From Alphaproteobacteria bacterium (GTDB taxonomy: Bacteria > Pseudomonadota > Alphaproteobacteria > Micropepsales > Micropepsaceae), in the NCBI GenBank assembly GCA_028869725.1, contig JAGWRJ010000389.1, positions 1-8,138 of the forward strand: a stretch of 8,138 bases of DNA, written 5' to 3'. A program made the translations under genes and the position numbers. The notes beneath the pieces are model-generated. The model saw only the letters and a list, made by a program, of their open reading frames with translations, searched no databases and had not been told where the DNA came from. Positions 1 to 5,125 of the stretch are shown in pieces; within the stretch, counting starts at the first letter, position 1; every line of letters starts with the position of its first letter.

Positions 1-41
1 ACCGGACAACTCGTGTGCTATCGACATGAGGATATGGGACC

Positions 42-90
42 TTGCGATGTATTCATTATTGTGTATATTCAATACATGATCTTGGAGGAG
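42..90 (+). promoter_or_regulatory. parDE promoter, operator and ribosome binding site
   Basis: A -35-like TTGCGA (42-47) and a good -10 TATATT (64-69) are separated by 16 bp. They overlap an inverted repeat: ATGTATT (47-53) and AATACAT (71-77) are perfect complements, and a further TGTAT half-site (62-66) faces ATACA (72-76) across 5 bp. A strong Shine-Dalgarno GGAGGAG (84-90) lies 6 bases before the ATG at 97. Palindromes over the promoter are what is expected if the ParD ribbon-helix-helix protein represses its own operon. The match is seen directly; the repressor assignment is inferred. Confidence 0.6.
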
Positions 91-96
91 TGTTCG

Positions 97-351
97 ATGG
101 CCCGCCCCACCACCATGACTGTCCGTGTCAGCGGCGCGTTGAGCGACTTTGTGGCGGCGAACGTGGGGGAGGACGGTGCTTATGAAAACGTCAGCGAGTA
201 TATCCGCGACCTGATCCGCCGCGACAAGGAGCGGGCGGAGCAGGACGCACTCGACAGGTTGAAGGCTGAGCTCGTCCATGCGTTCTCGGCGCAAGAATCC
301 TCCTACAGGCCATTAACGGCGGCCGAGGTCATCGCGCGCAACCGGGCCTGA
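97..351 (+). CDS. parD: ParD-family antitoxin (ribbon-helix-helix)
   Basis: This 84-residue protein reads as the antitoxin and autorepressor of a type II ParDE module. Residues 5-42 have the ribbon-helix-helix layout: a short beta strand (TMTVRVSG, 6-13), then two helices with the ParD-like stretch ENVSEYIRDLIRRD (30-43). The charged C-terminal half (44-84) would wrap and neutralise the toxin. The reading frame stays open upstream to position 13, but the ATG at 97 is chosen because it has a strong GGAGGAG site 6 bases upstream, the upstream extension covers the promoter, and the length from 97 suits the family. parE starts 4 bases after the stop, so the two are one operon. Nothing looks broken. 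Confidence 0.92.
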   Translation: MARPTTMTVRVSGALSDFVAANVGEDGAYENVSEYIRDLIRRDKERAEQDALDRLKAELVHAFSAQESSYRPLTAAEVIARNRA

Positions 352-355
352 CCGG

Positions 356-670
356 ATGGCGGTCGTGCGTATCCAGGAGGCTGCCTCCCATCGCCTCGAT
401 GAAATCTACTGCTACACGCGCGACCGCTGGGGCATCGAGAAGGCGGATTGCTACGTCATCGGCCTGTTCGAGGCTTTCGACAGGATCGAGTCCCGCAGGA
501 TAACGTCCCGGCCCGTTCCCGCAGAGTTCGGCGTGGAAGGGTATGTCTGCCGCTACGAACGGCATTTCATCTATTGGCGACGGCTGTCGAATGGCGACAT
601 CGGCATCGTGACGATCCTGCACGAGCGCATGCACCAGATTGACCGCTTACGCGAGGATTTCGGACTGTAA
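356..670 (+). CDS. parE: ParE/RelE-superfamily toxin
   Basis: This 104-residue protein is the likely toxin partner of ParD. It shows the ParE layout: N-terminal strand (VVRIQEAA), two helices with DEIYCYTRDRWG (15-26) and a following amphipathic helix (27-46), then the C-terminal sheet YVCRYERHFIYWRR (63-76) and IGIVTILHERMHQIDRL (82-98). The ILHERM motif near the end is typical of ParE proteins. Known ParE toxins mostly poison DNA gyrase; that activity is inferred from the family, not shown here. The length is normal and the frame is intact. Translation is probably coupled to parD, since only 4 bases separate stop and start. A RelE-like mRNA-cleaving activity is the main alternative. Confidence 0.9.
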   Translation: MAVVRIQEAASHRLDEIYCYTRDRWGIEKADCYVIGLFEAFDRIESRRITSRPVPAEFGVEGYVCRYERHFIYWRRLSNGDIGIVTILHERMHQIDRLREDFGL

Positions 671-691
671 AAGGGGCTGTCGTAGTCTTAA

Positions 692-709
692 GGGCATTCA
701 ATTATGCCC
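692..709 (+). terminator. Weak hairpin after parE
   Basis: GGGCAT (692-697) and ATGCCC (704-709) form a perfect 6-bp stem with a 6-base loop, 22 bases after the parE stop. No T-run follows, so it is at best a weak or Rho-assisted terminator. Confidence 0.25.
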
Positions 710-825
710 GACCTTGGCTATGCACATGCTCTTGCTGCGCACTTTTCAGCTGTGCGTGTGCCAAGCTTGAGTCTGCTGAACCAAACCGAGTACGTAACGC
801 GCACCCAGATCTTGGGCATATCCGT

Positions 826-864
826 TTTTGAGTCCAGCGCGTCTACCAGTTCCACCACTTGGGC
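826..864 (-). tRNA. 5' half of a tRNA-Leu(CAA) gene, truncated
   Basis: Read on the minus strand from 864, the sequence starts with an acceptor arm GCCCAAG, TG, and a D-arm GTGGAACTGGTAGACGC. The 5' side of an anticodon stem CTGGA and the loop CTCAAAA follow, giving anticodon CAA (leucine). Homology then stops: the next bases are ACGGA instead of the TCCAG needed to close the stem. No T-arm or matching CTTGGGC acceptor strand appears downstream. A degenerate GCTTGGCA at 766-759 is too far away for a normal leucine tRNA. The gene is therefore broken at the anticodon loop, a common crossover region for tyrosine integrases. I read it as a junction left by an integrated or decayed element, not a working tRNA. 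Confidence 0.75.
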
Positions 865-912
865 AAGGCCGGTACCCATAGTCGGGGGAATTGGGCTCCT
901 CAACTGCTATTC

Positions 913-927
913 GCGCCGGATAGGCGC
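913..927 (-). terminator. Short hairpin after the GIY-YIG gene
   Basis: GCGCC (913-917) and GGCGC (923-927) form a 5-bp GC stem with a 5-base loop, starting 2 bases beyond the stop codon of the GIY-YIG gene on the minus strand. There is no T-run, so the terminator role is weak. Confidence 0.2.
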
Positions 928-929
928 AG

Positions 930-1766
930 CTATAGAAGTCCGCGCTCTGACAAGGCTTCTCTCCCGACTAAACGGCTCAGTATCGCGATGTTGGCCTCCG
1001 AGAGCATGTAAGCCTCTCCCGCTGGGTTTGACGCGGCGACAAGAGACGCCATCCCAGCTTTCAGGATGTCGCGCGAAACCCCGTTCTCAATGATTGCCGC
1101 AACACCCTGATAAGAAAATGCGCGGGGGAGTACGACGCCTGGTACCAGTTGCTGCCCCGATGCCGACGCGCTCGCGATAAGGGCATAGGCACATCGAGGC
1201 GTAGGTGAACGTGGCTGCGGATGGGGCGTGGTCGGCAATATCCGCGTGATCTGGTCAATCGGCTTTACCGGCACACTTCCAACGGGGCCGATGCCTTGCA
1301 GGAAACGATTGAGAATAGCGCGCTCAGGATTGTCTTTCGGTTCGCCAGACAATGTGTCAGCGTGACGGGCCAGGCTATGCGGAGCAGCACCCGACAGGTT
1401 GCCTAGGCCACCGGCAAGGTTGGTGAGGCATCCCCCCTCATGCAAGCGGCCATGGGTTTTAATCAGAAGCGCCTCGCGCTCAAGACAGGCCTGTTGTTCT
1501 GCCGGATCATATATCGTGTCGATACGATAGATTACTTCCCCACCATCCCGAAGAATTTTGCGAATGACGTTGCACTTGAAAGGATTGGCTTCTCCAACCG
1601 GATGATTTCGACGTGCCTCAGCCTCGTGCTCAAGCACACGACGGTTTAAGCCCTTACCCACATAGAAAGGGCGCCCATCGGGCCGACAAAGTACGTAAAC
1701 GTAAAACCTACCAGCTATTGTCTTCAGGTATACGTCGGCTGCAATGCGGTCACCCTCGAACAACAT
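930..1766 (-). CDS. GIY-YIG nuclease-domain protein
   Basis: This 278-residue protein has an N-terminal GIY-YIG endonuclease domain (about 20-120). The two signature tyrosine motifs are YVYVL (22-26) and YVGKG (35-39). They are followed by R42/R43 and H47, a candidate metal-binding glutamate in CLEREALLIK (E97 or E99), and a late asparagine in LTNLAGG (N116). This spacing resembles the LEM-3-like GIY-YIG group more than UvrC or homing endonucleases. Residues 125-278 are not recognised; they include a proline-rich linker (177-190) and a helical tail. The ATG at 1766 is preceded by AGAGGT at good spacing. The XRE regulator gene ends 21 bp upstream, so the two are probably co-transcribed. The natural substrate (DNA or RNA, self or foreign) cannot be told from sequence. 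I am confident of the fold, not of the role. Confidence 0.82.
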   Translation of the reverse strand: MLFEGDRIAADVYLKTIAGRFYVYVLCRPDGRPFYVGKGLNRRVLEHEAEARRNHPVGEANPFKCNVIRKILRDGGEVIYRIDTIYDPAEQQACLEREALLIKTHGRLHEGGCLTNLAGGLGNLSGAAPHSLARHADTLSGEPKDNPERAILNRFLQGIGPVGSVPVKPIDQITRILPTTPHPQPRSPTPRCAYALIASASASGQQLVPGVVLPRAFSYQGVAAIIENGVSRDILKAGMASLVAASNPAGEAYMLSEANIAILSRLVGREALSERGLL

Positions 1767-1787
1767 GCAAACCTCTTCTGGGTGATA

Positions 1788-2132
1788 TTATGCAGCTACG
1801 ACGCTGATCCTGGCCGTAGGCCTTGAACGCGGCCTTTTGCGAATGCAAATCTCAACGTCTCGATCTAAAGCCGTCAGGAACGTCATCAAGCGCTCAACCG
1901 AAAATCCCTCTAGCTTGTAGCGTTGCAGCGCCGAGACCTTGGGCTGGTTTACCTTGAGAAGACGGGCTGTCGCAGCTTGTGTATGACAGCCTTCTTCCGG
2001 GATTTGATTGACGACGTAAGCAGGTCTCAACTTGGTTTGGCGTTCTTCGGAGTCGGCTAAGCCGAAATCGGCAAACACATTGCCGCTGCCGCGCGTGACG
2101 GTTTCGACCCGAGATTTGCTCTTCCTGGCCAC
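1788..2132 (-). CDS. XRE-type HTH protein, antitoxin-like
   Basis: The C-terminal 80 residues form an XRE-type helix-turn-helix of the kind found in HigA-like antitoxins (COG5606-type). With the GTG at 2132 as start the protein is 114 residues. GNVFADFGL (18-26) is a typical lead-in, HTQAATARLLKVNQPKVSAL (50-69) is the helix-turn-helix, and FSVERLMTFLTALDRDVEI (77-95) is the characteristic tail. The frame is open to 2294, but residues beyond 2132 cover a repeat sequence and look non-coding. The start is uncertain: no ATG fits and the ribosome site is weak. Two prolines (P37 and P45) fall where the family usually has helix-favouring residues, which may weaken the fold. The usual RelE/Gp49-like toxin is absent upstream; a GIY-YIG nuclease gene follows 21 bp downstream instead. 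Confidence 0.75.
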   Translation of the reverse strand: MARKSKSRVETVTRGSGNVFADFGLADSEERQTKLRPAYVVNQIPEEGCHTQAATARLLKVNQPKVSALQRYKLEGFSVERLMTFLTALDRDVEICIRKRPRSRPTARISVVAA

Positions 2133-2143
2133 AGTTCGGCAAA

Positions 2144-2164
2144 ATCCAAGAAATGCGCTTGGAT
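2144..2164 (-). promoter_or_regulatory. Inverted repeat before the XRE gene (possible operator)
   Basis: ATCCAAG (2144-2150) and CTTGGAT (2158-2164) are perfect 7-bp complements with a 7-base spacer, 11 bp upstream of the proposed GTG. Further upstream on the minus strand, TTTGCA and CATAAG with a 16-bp spacer could be a weak promoter. An XRE autoregulator would plausibly bind here; as RNA the same repeat could also form a leader hairpin. This is inference from position and symmetry. Confidence 0.4.
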
Positions 2165-2213
2165 CAGCCTTATGCCAGAATTGGGTTATTTGCAAAGAAT
2201 GATGAGAGACCTG

Positions 2214-2313
2214 CGTTCGCCGGATTATGCCCGCCGCTTCGGGCACCCTGCGCTGGGGGCGGACCTGGGGTGCGTCGCGTTCGCTTTGCCACAAAGGTAG
2301 GCGGCGTCCGCCG
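2214..2313. repeat. ~100-bp GC-rich direct repeat, copy A
   Basis: This segment aligns without gaps to 3219-3294 over its first ~75 bases (2214-2288), where I count 12 mismatches (about 84% identity). Similarity resumes at the far end, where GCGGCGT and CGCCG recur at the same 1005-bp offset. Shared blocks include CGCCGGATTATG, CCGCCGCTTCGGG and CGCGTTCGCTTTG. It lies between the tumA stop and the XRE gene and carries no convincing gene. Confidence 0.8.
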
Positions 2314-2317
2314 TCCG

Positions 2318-2698
2318 CTAGGACGCCAACCTCAATGTGTCCCGATCCGAGCAGGGGTCAATCTCGAACACGATTTTTTTGACCTGGACGGTCAGAATTT
2401 TGCGCTTCCCCTTTGCCTTGGCTTTGACAAGCCCCATCGCCTCCAGCTTGCTCAGCGTTCGCGTTAGATTGGGCTGCGCGCGACCCGACAACTCCGATAA
2501 TTCCTGAATGGACTGTGGAGCCTTGTCGCGGATGATCGCCAGTAATTGCCGATTTTCCGCCGTCAGAAGGCGAACCACGGCCTCCGCCGAATTAAAGCTG
2601 ACCTTGCCTGCAGCCTTGGGGGCGGTCTTTTCGCCTTTGGCAACGGCGCGCATCTCACCCATTAAGGCATGAAAGCTCTCGATCTTGTGCTTGGTCAT
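2318..2698 (-). CDS. TumA-like winged-helix antitoxin/regulator
   Basis: This 126-residue protein has a winged helix-turn-helix similar to MarR-like or HVO_A0114-type regulators, the partner family of TumE toxins. Residues 1-38 are a charged, lysine-rich lead-in. Helices run from about 38 to 92, with the recognition region SGRAQPNLTRTLSKLEAMGL (71-90), then a basic wing KAKAKGKRKILTV (92-104) and a final strand VKKIVFEID (106-114). The ATG overlaps the toxin stop codon (ATGA), so translation is coupled to tumE. The frame is intact although the toxin gene is frameshifted, so it may now be an orphan antitoxin and repressor. The family assignment rests on the pairing as much as on the sequence itself; a plain MarR-type regulator is the alternative. 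Confidence 0.75.
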   Translation of the reverse strand: MTKHKIESFHALMGEMRAVAKGEKTAPKAAGKVSFNSAEAVVRLLTAENRQLLAIIRDKAPQSIQELSELSGRAQPNLTRTLSKLEAMGLVKAKAKGKRKILTVQVKKIVFEIDPCSDRDTLRLAS

Positions 2699-3103
2699 TT
2701 TTTCTTTTCCTTCGTGGAAACCACCTGCGAAGAACCACCACGCGCGGCGATAATCCGGTCCACTTCCTTTTCAAAATCCGTCAGCAACGTCTCAACATCT
2801 GTAAACTTATCGGGCCGTCCGGGGTCGGTCTCCGTTCGGTGCCAATGATCGTGCGTGGCAGGCCGTGCTTTGAACTTGCTACCCTGGGCCGGTACGCCAT
2901 GCGCGTTGTCGAATCCCAGAAGCCGGGTGCCATCAGGCGCATGAAGCATGAATGAGTAGGATAGGCCGTGCGGTCGTTCCTTGGTTGCCCCCGCCTTTCT
3001 TGATCTCGAACTTGACCCAACAACCATCCTCAAAAGTATGAACCCGGCCATCGAAGGCGATCAGGTATTCAAGGCCATAATCCACTTTTTCAGGTTTTAT
3101 CAT
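2695..3103 (-). pseudogene. TumE-family toxin gene, frameshifted
   Basis: Two overlapping frames together make one TumE-type (DUF6516-like) protein of about 135 residues. The first part, from ATG 3103 with an AGGA site upstream, reads MIKPEKVDYG, LEYLIAFDGR, then FEDGCWVKFEIKK up to about 2996. The second part continues one base out of frame with AGATKERPHGLSYSF, LLGFDNAHG, and the histidine-rich HDHWHRTETDPGRP, ending in a lysine-rich tail. The sequence at the switch is AAGAAAGGCGGGGGC; removing one base from the A-run restores a continuous frame. As it stands the first frame ends after 56 residues at 2933, so the toxin is probably dead, unless the extra base is a sequencing error or the ribosome shifts +1. 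The stop overlaps the tumA start. Confidence 0.8.
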
Positions 3104-3109
3104 ATCATA

Positions 3110-3125
3110 TCCTGATATTATATCA
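3110..3125 (-). promoter_or_regulatory. tumEA promoter -10 and operator palindrome
   Basis: On the minus strand a consensus -10 TATAAT (3117-3122) sits inside a perfect palindrome TGATAT-A-ATATCA (3113-3125). GATAT repeats continue toward the ATG at 3103, and AGGA (about 3110-3113) serves as the ribosome site. No good -35 is visible at 16-18 bp. The start of transcription would lie only about 7 bases from the ATG, giving a very short leader. Control by TumA binding to the palindrome is inferred. Confidence 0.5.
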
Positions 3126-3191
3126 ATGGAAGCCGTTAAACATCGCCAAGGGCTCTTAACAGCCTGCAAAACAGGGGGTTGGGGGGCAAGA

Positions 3192-3203
3192 GGCCGTTCG
3201 GCC
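3192..3203. terminator. GGCCGTTCGGCC hairpin between recombinase remnant and tumE
   Basis: GGCC-GTTC-GGCC (3192-3203) is a compact GC hairpin followed on the plus strand by ATCCTTTT. On the minus strand, the direction of the neighbouring genes, no T-run follows. It could insulate tumEA from reading through the recombinase remnant, but the support is weak. Confidence 0.25.
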
Positions 3204-3216
3204 ATCCTTTTAGACC

Positions 3217-3319
3217 GGCGAACGCCGGATTATGGCCGCCGCTTCGGGTGCCCTCCGCTAGGGGCGGGTCTGGAGCGCTTCGCGTTCGCTTTGCGCTTGG
3301 AAGGTGCGGCGTTCGCCGC
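3217..3319. repeat. ~100-bp GC-rich direct repeat, copy B
   Basis: This is the second copy of the sequence at 2214-2313, in the same orientation and 1005 bp away. It begins with GGCGAACGCC (3217-3226) and ends with GGCGTTCGCC (3308-3317), perfect 10-bp reverse complements of each other, although each is itself nearly palindromic. It encodes the basic tail of the recombinase remnant (from about SKRKANAKRSRPAP to the stop), so it may have supplied that end of the frame. Together the copies flank tumEA. Confidence 0.8.
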
Positions 3320-3574
3320 AACCCGCCGCACATTGACCGCTGACGCATCAACCATGTTCTTGATATGCGCGGCGTAGAACTTCTCGATCATTTCTACGGA
3401 GGTCCGGCAGTTCTTGGCGATCTGATAAATGGCGGCCCCTTCCATCAGGCGCAGGCAGATATAGGTGTGGCGCAGGGAGTAGGCTGAACGGCGTAGGCCT
3501 TCCCGGTCGGCCTTTAATTTTTGCTCATCCAGTAGGGTATTAAGGTGATGGGCGTGCAGATCGGGAAAGAGCAA
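3230..3574 (-). pseudogene. Tyrosine recombinase (integrase) C-terminal fragment
   Basis: Only the last ~115 residues of a tyrosine site-specific recombinase remain. RRSAYSLRHTYICLRLMEG contains the conserved box II arginine (in LRHT), with YS where many members have a histidine before it. SVEMIEKFYAAHIKN carries the nucleophilic tyrosine near the end. The core-binding domain, the first catalytic arginine and the N-terminal arm-binding domain are missing, so it cannot work alone. Upstream, the frame runs without a stop into thiolase sequence; the switch is near LFPD, at about 3570-3575. The basic tail after NVRR is encoded inside repeat copy B. It is probably the relic of the integrase that brought in neighbouring genes. 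Confidence 0.85.
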
Positions 3575-3956
3575 GTCGGTGGTGTAGTACTCGATACGGC
3601 TCATGCTCTCGACACCGCCGGCGAGGACGACGTCGCAGGCTCCGCTTTCGATCATCATCGCGGCAGTGGCGATGGTCTGAAGCCCCCCGCCGCAACGCCG
3701 GTCCAACTGGAGCCCCGGGACCTCGATGGGAAGTCCTGCAGCGAGCGCGACCCATCGTCCGACGCAAGGGGGTTTCGCTGTTGGCATAGGACTGAGCCAT
3801 GACAACGTCTTCGATACGGGCAGGATCAATGCCGGAGCGTTCGATCACAGCCTTGACGACGGTGCTGCCCAGGGCTTCGACAGGAACGTCGCGCAGAGTG
3901 CCGCCGAAGGCACCAACCGGAGTACGCACGGGGGAGACAATCGCGGCGCGGCGCAT
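3572..3956 (-). pseudogene. Acyl-CoA thiolase, 5' third only, frameshifted
   Basis: This is the N-terminal ~128 residues of a thiolase (acetyl-CoA acyltransferase, family length about 390). It starts at ATG 3956 with RRAAIVSPVRTPVGAFGG and continues to VVMAQSYANSE, then jumps frame at a run of five C (3768-3772 on the plus strand as G). One C fewer would give ETPCVGRWVALAAGLPIEVPG. The second frame carries the nucleophilic cysteine in LDRRCGGGLQ and the conserved GACDVVLAGGVESMS. It ends near YYTTDL, where recombinase sequence takes over. The C-terminal two-thirds, with the catalytic histidine and second cysteine, are gone. Its start overlaps the acyl-CoA dehydrogenase stop (TGATG), so it was the second gene of a coupled operon. 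It is certainly non-functional. Confidence 0.88.
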
Positions 3957-5125
3957 CAATAACTCCTTGGCAGGCCGAGCACATGCTCGGCAAGAAAAGA
4001 CAGGATCAGATTGGTGGAGATTGGGGCAACCTGGTAGAGGCGGGTTTCTCGGAATTTGCGTTCGATGTCGTATTCCTCGGCGAAGCCGAAGCCGCCATGG
4101 GTCTGGATGCAGACATTGGCGGCTTCGAACGAGGCGTCAGCGGCCAGCATCTTCGCCATGTTGGCTTCTGCCCCGTTGGGCTTGCCGGCCTCATAGAGGC
4201 GTGCGGCTTCGTGCACCATCAGCTCTGCGGCGCGCATGTTGGCGTAGGCTCGGGCGATGGGAAAGGCAACACCCTGATTGGCACCGATGAGCCGGTCAAA
4301 TACCTTGCGATCATTGGCATAGGCTACCGATTTGCGCGTGAACCATTTGGCATCGCCCACGCATTCAGCCGCAATGAGCACGCGTTCGGCATTCATGCCG
4401 GAGAGAATATAGCGAAATCCCTTGCCTTCCTCGCCGAGGAGGTTTGCCGCCGGAATGCGCATGTTGTCGAAGAAGACCTCGGTGGTGGCGTGGTTCATCA
4501 TCGTGCGGATGGGGCGGATGGTAAGGGACTTGCCCAGAACTTCACGCATGTCGACGATGAAGGTCGAGAGGCCATCGGTCTTCTTCGCGGTCTGGTTACG
4601 GGGTGTGGTGCGGGCCAAAAGCAGCATCAGGTCAGAATGTTCGGCACGGCTGGTCCAGATCTTCTGGCCATTGACGACATAGCTGTCCCCGTCACGCACG
4701 GCGATCGTGCGCAGGGCCGTGGTATCGGTACCGCTGGTAGGCTCGGTGACACCGAAGGCCTGCAGCCTGAGCTTGCCGCTGGCAATTGCGGGCAGATATT
4801 GGCGCTTCTGCTGTTCGGAGCCATGCCGCAGGATGGTGCCCATGGTGTACATCTGGGCGTGGCAGGCGGCACCATTGCAGCCTTCGGCCTGGATGGTTTC
4901 GAGGATGGCTGCGGCCGCGCCGAGGCCAAGTCCTGAGCCACCATACTCTTCGGGAATGAGCACCGAGAGGTATCCGGCCTCGGTCAGGGCCTTCACGAAG
5001 GCCGTGGGATATTCGCGTCGCCCATCAAGTTCGCGCCAGTACTGGCCGGAAAAGTCCGCACACAAGCGCCGCACCCCGTCGCGGATGTCGGGGAAGTGTT
5101 CCTGATCCAGGGGGCTTAAAAGCAT
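3956..5125 (-). CDS. Acyl-CoA dehydrogenase
   Basis: This 389-residue FAD enzyme would oxidise an acyl-CoA to the trans-2-enoyl-CoA, passing electrons to electron-transfer flavoprotein. All three family domains are present: an N-terminal helical domain (1-120) with IPEEYGGSGLGL (57-68); a middle beta domain with the flavin-contact motif FGVTEPTSGTD (124-134) and NGQKIWTS (152-159); and a C-terminal helical domain with QTHGGFGFAEEYDIER (341-356). The position that carries the base in medium-chain enzymes (YEGT) reads YQVAP (364-368). A glutamate in NAERVL (E247) matches the base position of isovaleryl- and long-chain-type enzymes. ATG 5125 gives normal length; the frame stays open to a TTG at 5218, but that extension is proline-rich and not family-like. 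Its thiolase partner is destroyed. The substrate is unknown. Confidence 0.9.
   Translation of the reverse strand: MLLSPLDQEHFPDIRDGVRRLCADFSGQYWRELDGRREYPTAFVKALTEAGYLSVLIPEEYGGSGLGLGAAAAILETIQAEGCNGAACHAQMYTMGTILRHGSEQQKRQYLPAIASGKLRLQAFGVTEPTSGTDTTALRTIAVRDGDSYVVNGQKIWTSRAEHSDLMLLLARTTPRNQTAKKTDGLSTFIVDMREVLGKSLTIRPIRTMMNHATTEVFFDNMRIPAANLLGEEGKGFRYILSGMNAERVLIAAECVGDAKWFTRKSVAYANDRKVFDRLIGANQGVAFPIARAYANMRAAELMVHEAARLYEAGKPNGAEANMAKMLAADASFEAANVCIQTHGGFGFAEEYDIERKFRETRLYQVAPISTNLILSFLAEHVLGLPRSY

Noticed and set aside
759..864. Complete tRNA-Leu with an unusual insertion
   Set aside because: The possible 3' acceptor GCTTGGCA would make a 106-base gene, the anticodon stem cannot close, and no T-arm forms.
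718..903. 61-residue minus-strand frame containing QVVELVDALDSK
   Set aside because: This peptide is the well-known translation of the 5' half of a leucine tRNA, not a protein.
704..1093. 129-residue plus-strand frame after parE
   Set aside because: It runs through the antisense of the tRNA fragment and into the end of the GIY-YIG gene, and has no family-like sequence.
2990..3003. Programmed ribosomal frameshift in tumE
   Set aside because: Joining the two frames needs a +1 shift, the A-run is short, and no stop-codon context or stimulator is evident. A mutation or read error is simpler.
3217..3317. Miniature transposon with 10-bp terminal inverted repeats (copy B)
   Set aside because: The ends GGCGAACGCC/GGCGTTCGCC are each nearly self-palindromic, copy A does not keep a perfect pair, and no target duplication is visible. 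Kept only as a repeat.
3983..4936. 317-residue plus-strand frame
   Set aside because: It is antisense to the acyl-CoA dehydrogenase; the opposite strand carries all family motifs, and this one is a codon-bias shadow.
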